Positions 1 to 11,852 of a stretch of DNA of 64,000 nt are shown piece by piece. Origin of the DNA: Oopsacas minuta (taxonomy: Eukaryota > Porifera > Hexactinellida > Lyssacinosida > Leucopsacidae). Positions within the stretch are counted from its first letter, which is position 1; each line of letters starts with the position of its first letter. Below the pieces are notes generated by a model. The model saw only the letters and a list, made by a program, of their open reading frames with translations, did no database searches and was not told the DNA's origin. The stretch covers positions 372,001 through 436,000 of the forward strand of contig JAKMXF010000033.1 in assembly GCA_024704765.1 (NCBI GenBank), read 5' to 3'. The position numbers were made by a program, and so were the translations under genes.

Positions 1-2874
1 ATGTCAGATTATCGGAACACCACGCCGCTCCTAGCTTCTTTTCGTAACGGACATTGTCATGTAGTAGACTGGCTGCTCAAACAAATAGGACACTTACCAT
101 CAGACGAGGAGTGCCGTAAAACTCTAACTCCATCATCTAGCAATAACGACAAGGAACTACAGAGTGCTAAGAACCGATGTATGGAGCTTATACGTAAAGC
201 TAAACATGCTCAGGAGAGAGCTGCCATGCATGTAGCTAAGATATTATGTGATGAAGTAGATGCTGAAAAAGAGAAGAGATTGAATAAACGTAAGGCTCAA
301 GCAAGGAAGAAATCTAAACGTAAAGAGAAGAGAAAATTAAAGAAAGAAGTTTCAACTGATGTCCAGCCTAAATCAGACCCAATCCCCTGTTCCCCTGGTA
401 TCCACCTGCCTAGTGCCATAGAGGAGCACACCTACTCAACCAGTGCTCCCGAGAAACTCTACCCCTCTCTAGCGATTTCTCTCCTCTCCTCTCCTCGTTC
501 CTCTACACCTCCTCATTACGCGATAGCTCCCAGGCAGGACTTCGTGCTAGCCGTTAGACATGCCTCCCCTCCTCCAACAGATTTCCAAGTAGCTCCTCTC
601 TTGACAGCGGTATCATCTCTAGAGTCTCTGGACACTGCTTCTGATCACGCCCCTATCCATCACCAGCGTGATAGCTCCTTCTCAGACTTTGAAGATTCAG
701 AGCTAAATCTTCCAGGTGATAATGACGACTACTATTCTAACGGGTCTAATTACTCAGATCCTCTTGATGCTCACAGCTCTCTTAACCCCAGCACCCCTAT
801 GAGCATATCAACAGCTCACAGGAATTACAGTCCTTCCCATTCACCTCTCAATTCTCTCAGTCGTATAACAGATCTAACTCCACCGGACTCTCCCGTCAGT
901 TCGACTAGGCTGACAAGTTACTCGCCCCCTAGGGCTAGCTACACCCCTCAAGATGAACCTCATCAGCTGTCTGTCAGATGTCAATTCCCTCCAACTTATA
1001 AACTAACCAAGTTAGACAGTCACGATTCTTCTGATAGCCAGTTTAGAAGCCGGCCTAATTCTCTCCGCTCCAATATCTCTTCTAGGTCACACAAACCTCG
1101 ACCAGAGATGTGGTCCCCTAAGAAGAAAGCTCCCCCTGCCCCGTGGAGCAAGCATTACCCATCTCTCCCTAACGACAACTGTGAGACACACCCCCATACA
1201 GCTGTCCAGGTCCCATCCCCCCTCAGTCCAGCTACATACTCACAAGTGACTAGCAACACCTTCTCTCATCGACCCTCTCCAGCTCTCTACCCAATCAGAT
1301 CCTTCCCGTCCCCCAGTAGACCCAGAGAGAAATACGTGAACGCTAGCCCCACCCCCAATTCACACCCTGAGAGCCGTACAGATAGTCGAGCCAGTGAAGA
1401 GGAGGGTGAGATCATGAAGGGGACCAAAAACCTCCATGTCTCCGTGTCCAATTCTCTAGTAGGCCGTATAATCGGTAAAGCCGGCAGCAGGATTAATCAA
1501 ATAACGAATATATCTGGAGCTCATATTCATGTATCCAGACCTAATACAAAAAGCCAGGAGAGAATAATCACTATAAAAGGTACAGATAAATCTATTGGGC
1601 TAGCTAAGCACCTGATTAGCGAAGCTCTAAGTACTCCAGATAAAGATGTGGACTTCCATCAGATCGTGGAATGTGACAAAATTAATGGGAGAGAAGAGGA
1701 TATATATGAGACACCTGATAAAGGATTAAACTTAGAAAATCCACACCTTAAATCCCTCACAAGTTCTCAAAGCAGTTTCACACAAGTACCGACAGAGGTG
1801 GAGCTGGAATCGGAACATGTACCTCCTGTAGAATCGACCCCTAACGAGGTGACAAGACAACAAGAGGTCCCTGACTCATGTCGTCCTACTTCTAACCCAG
1901 CTCCCGAAACTACTCCACTCTCAGAGCCAGCTCTCCTGCCCAGTAATCTTGAAACACAAAAAAGCTATGGGGCTATTGGACAAGAGGTCTGCTCCCGTTT
2001 TGGATCAACAACTTCACCTCTTGCTCCTCCTGAACCTCCTCTAAACCATCAGAACTCCTGTCCTCAGCACGCCCTATTTGACCCCTCTTTTGAGAGAGGT
2101 TTCGGAGCAATTGGAGCACCCCCACACCCTTATACACCCTCCCTACCCCCGGTCCATCCCTCCCGTCCCTTCATCAAAATGCACAAGAGATCAGAACCTA
2201 CTCTTGCTTACATGCAGAATGGTATCTTACCTCACCCTCACCCTCATCCAACCCTGCATAATTCTCTTTCAATAAGCCCCGAGCCTCTGGCTAGTCCTCT
2301 CCCAGGCCTCACATCTACTGTTTGGAACTTTGATAATCCTTCCCTCTCCAACCCTAACAGTGACATGGCCTGGTGGACTCCCCCCGGTCTCAATCTCAAC
2401 TCTAACAACCAATGGAATGGCACTCATCTGTCGAACGATAGACCAGAAAGGAAGGAGTCCCCTGAGAATAACAACCATGATAACGAAGGAGCAAATATTG
2501 AGTATCCTACCCGCCCCCCTAAGACCCGGACCTCAAACGGCCTGACCCCAGAAGCAGTCAGGAAACTGTTTAACACCGGTGACTGGGCCAGTAAAGACAG
2601 TAACGAGGGTGTCCCTGTGTCTCGTATTTTGAAGGAACTTGAGAAGAACTCTCTAGCCGAGTGTGATCCCGAATTAGAAAAACTTATCCTCTTACCAGAG
2701 GAGGAATGGAAGTTACTCGGTATACCAATTGGAAGACGTGTTAAACTACGTGCACTATCTCAGTCAGTGCATAAGCACCTACAAACTAAACCTGTTAATA
2801 ACAAGACCAACTTTAGAGAGGACGAGGGAGGTACACAAACGCACCCGTCTGTTACCACCAAGAAGAGACTATGA
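1..2874 (+). CDS. ANKHD1: MASK/ANKHD1-type ankyrin-KH scaffold, C-terminal part
   Basis: This is the 3' part of a MASK (ANKHD1/ANKRD17) gene. MASK proteins are large ankyrin-repeat scaffolds with one KH RNA-binding domain. Residues 5-35 are the last ankyrin repeat (TPLL.SFRNGHCHVVDWLL). A lysine-rich helix with the family's FPSDIEC-like LPSDEEC motif follows at 30-120. A long Ser/Pro-rich linker leads to a KH domain at about 478-545 with the invariant GRIIGKAGSRI loop. The last 60 residues resemble a SAM domain (LLPEEEWKLLGIPIGRR). The first ATG is probably not the true start: bases 1-6 (atgtca) followed by g look like an intron end (tgtcag), and the family has over 20 ankyrin repeats upstream. 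The ORF ends at TGA 2872. Identification is firm; the SAM-like end is less certain. Confidence 0.9.
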   Translation: MSDYRNTTPLLASFRNGHCHVVDWLLKQIGHLPSDEECRKTLTPSSSNNDKELQSAKNRCMELIRKAKHAQERAAMHVAKILCDEVDAEKEKRLNKRKAQARKKSKRKEKRKLKKEVSTDVQPKSDPIPCSPGIHLPSAIEEHTYSTSAPEKLYPSLAISLLSSPRSSTPPHYAIAPRQDFVLAVRHASPPPTDFQVAPLLTAVSSLESLDTASDHAPIHHQRDSSFSDFEDSELNLPGDNDDYYSNGSNYSDPLDAHSSLNPSTPMSISTAHRNYSPSHSPLNSLSRITDLTPPDSPVSSTRLTSYSPPRASYTPQDEPHQLSVRCQFPPTYKLTKLDSHDSSDSQFRSRPNSLRSNISSRSHKPRPEMWSPKKKAPPAPWSKHYPSLPNDNCETHPHTAVQVPSPLSPATYSQVTSNTFSHRPSPALYPIRSFPSPSRPREKYVNASPTPNSHPESRTDSRASEEEGEIMKGTKNLHVSVSNSLVGRIIGKAGSRINQITNISGAHIHVSRPNTKSQERIITIKGTDKSIGLAKHLISEALSTPDKDVDFHQIVECDKINGREEDIYETPDKGLNLENPHLKSLTSSQSSFTQVPTEVELESEHVPPVESTPNEVTRQQEVPDSCRPTSNPAPETTPLSEPALLPSNLETQKSYGAIGQEVCSRFGSTTSPLAPPEPPLNHQNSCPQHALFDPSFERGFGAIGAPPHPYTPSLPPVHPSRPFIKMHKRSEPTLAYMQNGILPHPHPHPTLHNSLSISPEPLASPLPGLTSTVWNFDNPSLSNPNSDMAWWTPPGLNLNSNNQWNGTHLSNDRPERKESPENNNHDNEGANIEYPTRPPKTRTSNGLTPEAVRKLFNTGDWASKDSNEGVPVSRILKELEKNSLAECDPELEKLILLPEEEWKLLGIPIGRRVKLRALSQSVHKHLQTKPVNNKTNFREDEGGTQTHPSVTTKKRL

Positions 2875-3696
2875 CAGAACATAACCTGTTCGCATTATTA
2901 CTATAGTCTCACATAGGTGGCTAGAACTAATTACATGTCGTAATTTAATTAATGTTTCCTGGCATCTTGTTCTGTAAATTATACTACATTATTTTCAGAT
3001 CTTCTGCCAAGGAAGCAGTTCAAATTCAGTATTCTATTTCTCAAGTTGAGCTCATCCATCTCTATGAAATATATTGTATAGAGCAGTTGTTCTCTACTGG
3101 CGTGTGGCAGCAAATATGTGTTTACTAATACGGTAGAACCTCGTTAATACATGCACGAGTGGACCTTCGAATTTTGTACTTCTTATCCGAATAACCGCAG
3201 CAATATCAATTGAAAAATCATTGTAGGGACCTGATTTTGTGCATCTATTTGTTCATGTTATCCAGAAATTCATATAAACCATGTTCGTACTATCTAGGTT
3301 TTACCGTATGTGGTATAATTCTGACACAGGGATTTTACAAAAAGAATTCACCCTTTGGTGTGCCGCAGTTCGAAAAGATTGAGAAATACTGCTATGAAGA
3401 GATGGATAGAGTTTAATTTCATATAACTATATGTAACTACTGTTGGCAAATTCTATTCAGGATTTTCAAACACAAATCATTTGATCTAACACCGGGACTG
3501 TTTGTAGTGCGTAGGGTAAATTCTATACTCTCGTAAATTATAATTATTTGTCGATTCCTAGCATTTCATTGTTATGGATTCCTAAACATCAGATATAAAA
3601 TATGACACGAGACTCTTAGATAATAGGTACATGATCTGATGGTATTATATATCATTTGGAGCGATGTTTCCTAAATACATTTTCACTTGAGAACCT
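2875..3696. other. Intergenic, MASK 3' end to DHCR7
   Basis: This AT-rich gap holds the MASK 3' UTR and the DHCR7 upstream region. Around 3131-3195 a sequence starting GGTAGAACCTCGTTAATACA resembles a degraded end of the pogo-like MITEs found elsewhere in the window. A 68-codon ORF at 3210-3416 has no recognisable content. Confidence 0.5.
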
Positions 3697-5018
3697 ATGG
3701 AGAAGGAACATGAGTTTAGTACAATGGGTAGAATCATCCATTTCACCATAGTGCCATTGATTTTGGTCACCCTTGCTCCACCTTTCATTCTATTGCTGAC
3801 TTACACAATGTTTCATCTTGACTGGTCGTTCCCTGCTCTCCTAGACCAGATCATATCCAGAGAATTACACACTGTTCTCTACGAGCATTACAGCAGCATT
3901 ATATTTGGCACAACGAATGCATGGAAGTTGATCGGAATATTCTCATTATTACAGCTAATTTTAATGAGATTGCCCGGGAAAGCTTATGAGGCACCCATGC
4001 ACTCTAGTGGCCACATTCCCCGTTACGTCGACAACGGCTTGTATGCATACTTGATAACTTGTGCGCTGTTCTTCATCTGTTCATACGGACTGAATATATT
4101 CTCCCCCACCATACTTATTGATAAGTTCGAAGAGTTACTAACTACACTAAATATATTCGGTCTATTGTTCTGCTTATTTCTTTATATAAAGGTCGAATAT
4201 TCCCCAGTTCTTCTGAAAACGGTTCCTCTGGCAATTTCATATTCGACTACTACTGGGGCACTGATTTGTATCCTCGCATATTCGGTTGGGATGTTAAAGT
4301 GTTCACTAACTCACGTTTCGGTCTAATGTTCTGGCAAATTATGGTGTTCTCCTGCATGGCAAAACAATACGCTATCCAGGGCTATATAGCAGATTCAATG
4401 TGGGTATGTGGCATCCTACAAACACAGTATCTATTTAAGTTCTATGTCTGGGAAGAAGGTTATTTCAAGTCAACGGATATAGTAGTTGATAGAGCTGGTT
4501 TCTACTTGTGCTGGGGGTGTTTATCATTCCTGTTCGTTATATTTAACATCCCACATTGTTTCATGTATTCTCATCCAGTCCAATTAGGAACTCCTGTAGC
4601 AGTAGCTCTACTCATATCGGGGACATTTTGTATTTGGCTAACGTACTGGGTTGACCAGCAAAAAGTCATCGTCAGAACTACCCAAGGGAAATGTTTAGTT
4701 TTCGGTAAAAAGCCTGAAATGATACTAGCAAAATACAAAACAGTATCAGGTAAAGAGAAGACTAGTATCTTGTTGTGTAGCGGATTCTGGGGATTGAGCA
4801 GACAGTTCCATTTCCTACCAGAACTATTAGCGGGCTTATTATGGTCTCTACCAGCGAAATTCACTCACGTATTCCCATACATTTATATTGTAATTTTGCT
4901 ATTAATTATTGGACACAGGTCATTCAGAGATGAGTGGAAATGCTCTGAGAAGTATGGGAAATACTGGCAGCAATATTGCAAGAAAGTTCCTTTTAGGATA
5001 TTCCCGTATATCCTATAG
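3697..5018 (+). CDS. DHCR7: 7-dehydrocholesterol reductase (DHCR7), intronless, one frameshift
   Basis: ERG4/ERG24-family sterol reductase of the ER membrane; DHCR7 reduces the C7-C8 double bond of 7-dehydrocholesterol. The N-terminal half (frame 1, 3697 to about 4203) has several membrane segments and the DHCR7-type stretch LPGKAYEAPMHSSGHIPRY. The C-terminal half (frame 3) carries GNFIFDYYWG, YPRIFGWDVK, a sterol/NADPH-site GFWGLSRQFHFL stretch, and the family ending FRDEWKCSEKYGKYW...VPFRIFPYIL. The halves join with no loss of homology if one base is added to the CCCC run at 4202-4205. The joined length of about 440 residues is near the human 475. The lesion may be an assembly error, a recent pseudogene mutation, or real. 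The best-fitting subfamily is DHCR7, not C14 reductase/LBR, because of the GPxxxxGxxPxY-like region. Confidence 0.88.
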
Positions 5019-5460
5019 ACTTAGCGAGCTATTAGTTATTGTATTAGTTGATTCTTCGTTTTGCTTGTACGTTCTTATTGCTAGATTCTTCGTCGTATTA
5101 TTAGTTAAAATTTATTGTAGTATACTGATGTATGACAAAGTATTTATTATTCGTATTATTATTATTATTATTGCAGATATTTAGCACTGACACAATCAAG
5201 TGGGATGGAAATTTTTGATAATATCTACGATTGGGATATACAGCAACTTACGAGTATTATCAATAACACATAAACATTGAATAACAGGAAGATGTTTTAT
5301 TCTAACCGGTAACTTATACCTTAGATTAATACTATATTATTGTCTAATGTGTTATCAAACTAATTAATCACTTCATTATGAATAAAAACACTTATCAGGG
5401 AAAATTTTTGCATACTTCACTTTTCGCCCACTATTGTTATCCAACAAGCTACGATTCTAA
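5019..5460. other. Convergent 3' intergenic region
   Basis: This gap lies between the ends of DHCR7 (+) and the CABIT-SAM gene (-). It holds an (ATT)n run near 5151-5172 and AATAAAA at about 5381. No gene is visible. Confidence 0.6.
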
Positions 5461-7062
5461 TTAAGTTTTAGTTGAGTCTTCTGACATTTGATTTGACGAG
5501 CTTTTCTTGTCGATAAGGAATGTAGAAATATTTTCTCCGTTTTTCAGTTTCTTGGCTACAAGCAATAACTTCTTTCTATGTAGACTGCTCATTACTCCGA
5601 GTTCTTTCATCTCTTCCTCCTCGAGTTCTGCAAGGAGTTCTCCATTTACTCCCTCTTCCAGAAACCTATCAGCGTATTTGTCCAGTCTTAGGCGACACAA
5701 TAGCTCTGCCACCTCGTTATTCGTGATCTTGTAATATTCCTTTTTAAGATAACGTGATATTAGGGGGGAACTAGCTTGATCCTTGCCGCTTGCTTGCTTA
5801 TCCTCTTGTGAAGAGTCCAGATGATATGCAGGTAGCTTAGCGAATGGATTCTTGTCATCAATAATTTCATAGTACAAATTCTTTCCTGTACTGCTATCAC
5901 TTGATTCACTGGACTGTTTCTCTAGTTTTATTTCAGGCATACGATCTGTTTGAGACTGATCTTTGACTTCATAAATGAGTGTTTCTCCTCGCTTTATTTC
6001 GCTGTGATTGAAGTTATTCACCATATCCATATACTCCATTACATCAGGATGAGGCTGCGCTCTGAACTTATCAATATTTGAATTGTATTGGAAGGAGCAT
6101 CCAAAAGTTCGAACATTTTCATACTTCTGGTAAAAATCTTCCACCGTATTCACATCTTCCGTTACATTAGCTTTTCCAATCACTTGAACTTCTAGAGGGA
6201 GACTCTCTTCAATTGCAAACAGTTCACTAGAAATCTCCATGAAATCATCAGTATTATAATAGAACGTATTAGCAAGCACTACACCATGAGGTATTATCCC
6301 AGTGACTATGAAAGGGAGAACTTCCTTGTCTTTGTCTTTGAAGTGAAGCAGTACTCGCTGTGGATATACAAATTTCTCCTTTGCCTTCTTAACGGATTCA
6401 GGCTGTAGTGTAAGTACACAGCTAAAGTTGACTGGAATATTACGAGGAATTAAGAACTGGATAGGTTTGGAAGTATCCAATTTTTTCTCAGCAATAATAC
6501 CGTTCTTTGTCCGTTCTTTCAGGTCCAATATGTCTCCTTTCCCGATAACTACATTCCCTATTCTGAAGCTCCCCAGTGCAGTTATCCTTCTCGGCATTTG
6601 CTTCATGTTGTAAAGACTTTCTGCAGTATGCCAGTATGTTTTCTCAAACTCACTGCTTTCTGAGAGAACGGAAATATCTATATTATTCTTGTTATTTACA
6701 GCTATGGTCATCTCCTTCCCACTCACTGTGTTCCCTACGAGACTCAGCATATGATCCCTGTAGTATATAATCAACTCTTCGTCTATCGATAGACTGTCGT
6801 CTTCTTCAAGCCCATGGAACCCTATTGCAATCTTAACCGCTACTGGGAAGTGTTTTTCCATCTCCATTATGAAATTCTTAAGGCTATATCTTAAGCCGAG
6901 ATGATTTGGAATAGAACAAATGCTCTCTGTCCGTTTGATGCGTGTCGAATTTGTTTGTACAGTACGACGACGTAAAATCGCCATTTTTTTGTCCAACTTA
7001 TTGGTATCTCTTTTATTATTCCCGTTAGGGAATAAACATTCAGTTGATCCCATCGCTGCCAT
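5461..7062 (-). CDS. CABIT-SAM adaptor (GAREM/THEMIS-type)
   Basis: Intronless 533-residue protein. Residues about 50-310 read as a CABIT domain, seen in GAREM and THEMIS: a core with LGSFRIGNVVIGKGDIL, IPVNFSCVL and a PQRVLLHF strand. Residues about 375-420 include tyrosines in acidic context (LIYEVKD, NLYYEIIDD), plausible SH2-docking sites by analogy with GAREM. The C-terminal residues 445-510 form a clear SAM domain (VAELLCRLRLDKYADRFLEEG...LKELGV-like MKELGVMSSLHRKKLLL). CABIT plus C-terminal SAM is the GAREM arrangement; GAREM links growth-factor receptors through GRB2 to MAPK. The ATG at 7062 is the first Met of the ORF; an in-frame ATG at residue 27 is an alternative. Its 5' side faces the 4.4-kb gene desert. 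Confidence 0.72.
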   Translation of the reverse strand: MAAMGSTECLFPNGNNKRDTNKLDKKMAILRRRTVQTNSTRIKRTESICSIPNHLGLRYSLKNFIMEMEKHFPVAVKIAIGFHGLEEDDSLSIDEELIIYYRDHMLSLVGNTVSGKEMTIAVNNKNNIDISVLSESSEFEKTYWHTAESLYNMKQMPRRITALGSFRIGNVVIGKGDILDLKERTKNGIIAEKKLDTSKPIQFLIPRNIPVNFSCVLTLQPESVKKAKEKFVYPQRVLLHFKDKDKEVLPFIVTGIIPHGVVLANTFYYNTDDFMEISSELFAIEESLPLEVQVIGKANVTEDVNTVEDFYQKYENVRTFGCSFQYNSNIDKFRAQPHPDVMEYMDMVNNFNHSEIKRGETLIYEVKDQSQTDRMPEIKLEKQSSESSDSSTGKNLYYEIIDDKNPFAKLPAYHLDSSQEDKQASGKDQASSPLISRYLKKEYYKITNNEVAELLCRLRLDKYADRFLEEGVNGELLAELEEEEMKELGVMSSLHRKKLLLVAKKLKNGENISTFLIDKKSSSNQMSEDSTKT

Positions 7063-10000
7063 TCTCCGTGCTCGTGCGTCTCCGAATTTTGTCGATGCTC
7101 TTCTGCCCAGAACCTATAAGTACATTAGATAAATTCTACTTAAATGCTTGCAATTGTTGTAACCGGAGACTCTTAGGAATTTTGCTTTGAAAGCATACTC
7201 CTATTCACAAAACATTTAATCTAGAATTTCATTCATAAACAACAAACCCTTATCATATCGTTTCTTATTCAGAATAATATCTTATTTGAAGGGAAAAATA
7301 TTGTGTATATTCGATACAATTATTAATATTTATACAAAATTAAGTCAGGTGCATAATATGATTGATATGTTCATTCGTTGTTATTACATATTAAATTAAG
7401 GTTTAATTAAACTAACTGACTTAAATCAAATTTCTTCCGAACTTACGTCAATACACTATAATTTTGCCGATCAAACTGTAGCATTGACTTTTTGGTGAGA
7501 GTTTAAATTTTGGAACAAATAAGATCATGAGATATGTTATTATGCCCGCCTACAGCTGTGATGCTCGCCCTCTTTAAGACTTAAATATTGCTTGACAATC
7601 AAAACAAGCGTACATTGTCAGCTTGCAGTTTAAACTCTGATTATTTTAATGTCATAGGTGGCGTTATTATGAATGCTCTGTGGGTATTTTGTCGGGTTTA
7701 ATTGTTCAGAAATTGGATACAGTTATAATATAAATCTATAATGTTATTTATCCGAGGTAGGCTCTAGCTTGATTCCTCTTAGCTCACCTGTGCATTGTAC
7801 TTAATTAAGTATTTGGTGAATGCTAGAAGAATTCAAGATTTAATTATTTCCCTAAACAACTTCTAAATATTTACTATTCTATGAATATATGTAAACAGAT
7901 ATGCAGATGTAATGTCTACAATGAAGTAACATGCAAATACCCAAAAATATTTTAAATATTCACCTCAATACTCGTACAATAGAGGAAAATTGAACTTGTA
8001 ATGATACCGAAAAATTTATCAGTCAATATCATATTTAAACTAAGAAGGTTCGATGTGTGTCCGCTCTCCTGTTCACACCTTTAGAGATTAAGACACCAAT
8101 TTTTCATGTATGCTCGTAGTGACACCTAGTTTTGCACCTGACATGTTTATGTAGATGTTGTCAGTCCTTTTCATTTTAGGCGTAGGCTGTTGGCAATTAG
8201 GAATAATGCTAATAGCATTCAGTTCTAGTGTAGTTTGTTACCGAACATTCATTCAATATGAAAAGCCGTAATACTTATTAGCAGTACAATAATCAACATG
8301 AATCTGATATAAGTACACACTGTAACTATTCAATTCACTCTTAATCGTTTCTTAATATTAACAAGGAGAAGATAGATTCATAATTCTGAATAGAAAATAA
8401 GTAATCAGTAAAGGTTACAAAAAGCACAAAGAAGCTATCTCGCTTAAATAGCAAATTACTTTTGTCCACCTTATAAAGCTCTCTTGGACATGATACCTAC
8501 TTAGCATGAACATGAACCTGGTTAATTAGTGGAATATTATGATTATGTCTAAAATGCTCTACTGAGGGAAACAATGCGATTATCCGTTTAGGTAACAGTT
8601 TACCAATTCCCTCAAGGCTATCGAATAGCGTAATCTTTACGATTACACTATTAAAATCGGTCTTAATATTAATGAACTTTGTAGGTGGTGGTTAATTCAA
8701 AGAATTATTCAATTTAAGTGAACAGCTGGTTAGTATTACAAGTCTTCACGAGTTTTTGGAACAAGAATGTTATTTTAGGATATTATCTTTTCAATTTAAG
8801 ATTGTTCACTACATTTAAAAAGATATCAAGTATGTAAATGCTCTTTCATCATTGATTATGATAGTTCCTATTGAAAATGCTATCGATTCAACATTGACTA
8901 TGAAAACCCATAATGGCTTAATTATGGGGGCGCTGCATTAGGTCGAATTACGGTGTTGACATTAGGTCGAATTTAAAATGTATGCATTAGGTCGAATTAA
9001 GAAGTTGTGATAGATCGAATATATTTCAGCTATGTTGTCGATAGATCGATATAGAAAATGGATTTATAGAAACGAGGACGTGATAGGACATATTATTGTA
9101 TTAATTATAAACCCGTACCATTGGGAGGGGATTAAGGATTTTGTTCACTACCTTATCGGTCTGGGAGTTTTCATTTGTACTCGTTATTAAGCTACCTAGG
9201 GGCGGGGATGTGGAGTCCATGCTAATTTTGTGTTTGGATGGACCTTTGTTGGATTAATTATTAGAAAAGTTTGCAAAAATGGGGGATCGCTGGATTTTTT
9301 GCTTTTAAAACGTTTGTGCAGGTTTTTTGGAATTTTAAGGAAGCATTCAGTGATTCTCTGAATATGAATTGGCCTTAAAAAAGAGATATTCATAGTTAAT
9401 ATACATTCGCTCTATCGGCAACACAGCTAAAATAGAATTCTCCCTAATGCATGTGCCCCTTAATTATACAGGCAACATTATCTACATTTTCTCTATGCAA
9501 ACTCATATATGGTAAGCATTCAGATACCCCGTATAGTATTTACTGATAATATGCCCAGTATATTGTACTGTGAGGATAATACATGTATGGATAAATTGAG
9601 CAGACAGTCTCTCTTTCATATAATTATGGATTCACTTAGAGAAATATTGTCCAGACACAGTAACCTTATAATCGAATAAAATGACTTCACACTGCGTAAT
9701 CTACCAATTATCATGAATAATTCAATTGAACTATTATAAATCTTCTGCACTTGATGCAACGACAAATTTTTCGCATCAATATTTTAGTAAATAACCGGTG
9801 TTGCGAATCCTATTACAAATTTGTCCATTACACTAGCATTGCACAGTTCACAGAGGTATCTTTTACAATTCTTCTAATTTATATAAGAAATTCTTAAGAT
9901 CTCCCCTCTTCAAGTTGAGGCTTTGAGAGTATGTTTATCAAGAAATCTTAAAAGTTAACAAAGTACGTTGTTGTACTGTGCAGGTTCTACTCAGTGTACA

Positions 10001-11509
10001 TAGCACATTGAAAGAACGATTGTGGAATATTTTATAATTTACACTATAATAACTGATGGCGCGTACTCATGATTTGAGGGTAAGTCCCCGATTTATCTCC
10101 CTTCCCTTAATCATATGCACGAATATTAACCATAATTTCGAAGCCTATTCCGATAAAAGGTTGTGAACTTTCTCTTTTAATTCTATGATTAGACAGAATT
10201 ATAGATCTGGATAATCAGATTCCAGTCAATTCGGGAGACCTGGTTATGTAATCCAATAATATTGCTTCTATGTCTATACCTTTAACACACATATAATAAT
10301 ATTACCATTTTCATATCTTAGTGTGAATAATTAGACGTGTATATTCAATTAAATTGTACATATCCGCCACTTGTACATACTGAGACACATAAATAATAAC
10401 AAAACAGTTTTCCCTTTATACATATATGACAAAACATTATATACGTATAGTAGTAAATAAATATTCATATTTCTTGATACAGTTTGATATTGGTAGAGTT
10501 TGCTGTCCTAAATATCCCTAAACAGTGGAAACCGCCTATCACCAACTCCTATTTACAAGATTATTCCTTTCTAATACGCGAATTTGGCTATTATTCACAC
10601 TTATTACTATACAAAACTCCACTCTATGTTCATAAAAAATTTGCTAAAAGGCCGTTTACACTGTACCTTCATTTATATTGTCCTTATGTCCATATCAACA
10701 CATACTTTTGACTGTATTAAATAGGAAAATTACCATAAATATATCCATATAAGGTTATTTGTGGTGGTCTATACTTGTTCTAAATTCTTGTTGGAATTTA
10801 CTCTAACTTCCCAAAGATGGTATTAATGTGTAAATATTGATTAACAGCAAAATTGAATTATTATGTTTGACATAACCTAGCTTGATGATATCTTCATTGC
10901 TAAGATTACTAAATACTTTTTGCTTGTCCTTTCTAACCAAATCCAGTTTCTCTCAAGTTTAACAATTGTAAACTTGAGTTAACATTATTTAAGCATAAAA
11001 GGTCACTCATAAAATGAATTACATCTACATACTTAATTGCAGTATTAGAAGATTAGAATTTATAGAATTTTTATCATTTCTATCTTTCTAGCTAACTCTG
11101 AACTATTAATTCGTATTAAGAAGTGCATTTTCCTCATTTACATCCTTTCAAACAATAGAACGAATTATCTCTCTCCTATTCCCTTTTAAATACTAGTCAA
11201 CATTGTGTAGTGCTATTAAGTGCCATCTTATCCTAAAGCCATATATTGCTACCATGATCAAGTGAATGGCTAGTTGTGACCCATCTCTAGTTTTTGTTAC
11301 GAACTATATAAAGCTCTTTCAGTTTCAAAAATCAATTCGAATTATGCAATAATAAGTTTGTTCATCGAAATAAATATTAGAATTTGTTTTCCTATATACT
11401 TTAGGTAGATGCAGTTTGTAAATATTTGTTGTGATAATAGCGTCTGGAATTTATTTCTCTTGTTGTTGAGTTATTGAGTTATTGAGTGCAATACATTTAT
11501 ATTCTGAGA
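7063..11509. other. 4.4-kb AT-rich gene desert
   Basis: I see no coding exon here: ORFs are short and of low-complexity AT-rich composition. It separates the divergent CABIT-SAM and E-protein genes, so it should contain both promoters. The only internal structure I recognise is three copies of a 14-mer at 8936-8998 and a fragment at 10571-10585 (CTAATACGCGAATTT) shared with about 13718-13732 in an E-protein intron. Confidence 0.5.
8936..8998. repeat. Short direct repeat, 3 x CATTAGGTCGAATT
   Basis: The 14-mer CATTAGGTCGAATT occurs at 8936, 8960 and 8985, a 24-25 base spacing. Partial copies (ATAGATCGAATAT, GATAGATCGATAT) follow to about 9055. It could be a decayed tandem repeat or a cluster of binding sites; the sequence alone does not decide. 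Confidence 0.6.
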
Positions 11510-11800
11510 TGGAGACTCAAGAAAATTATTTCTACATACCAGGTAACTGCTACGCGAAATTAGCACTTTTGTACAAAAATTTGCATTTTATCAGCTCGAT
11601 TTTACGCTTAATATATTAATTCCTATAAAATATTGAGATTAATTTTTCGCTAATTTTTGAATAAATAATGTGCCTTGAAAATATAAAAATTAATATTTTT
11701 ATCAAATAATATGACTGCTAAACTTGAATAATTTTAATTTCTAGTTTACTATTCCCGTTGTATCTTCTCTAACATTGCAGCTAGCACACACAATATTAAC

Positions 11801-11852
<52 letters not shown>

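Noticed and set aside
10484-10711. 75-codon ORF in the gene desert
   Set aside because: AT-driven composition, no homology recognised, and it includes a fragment shared with an E-protein intron.
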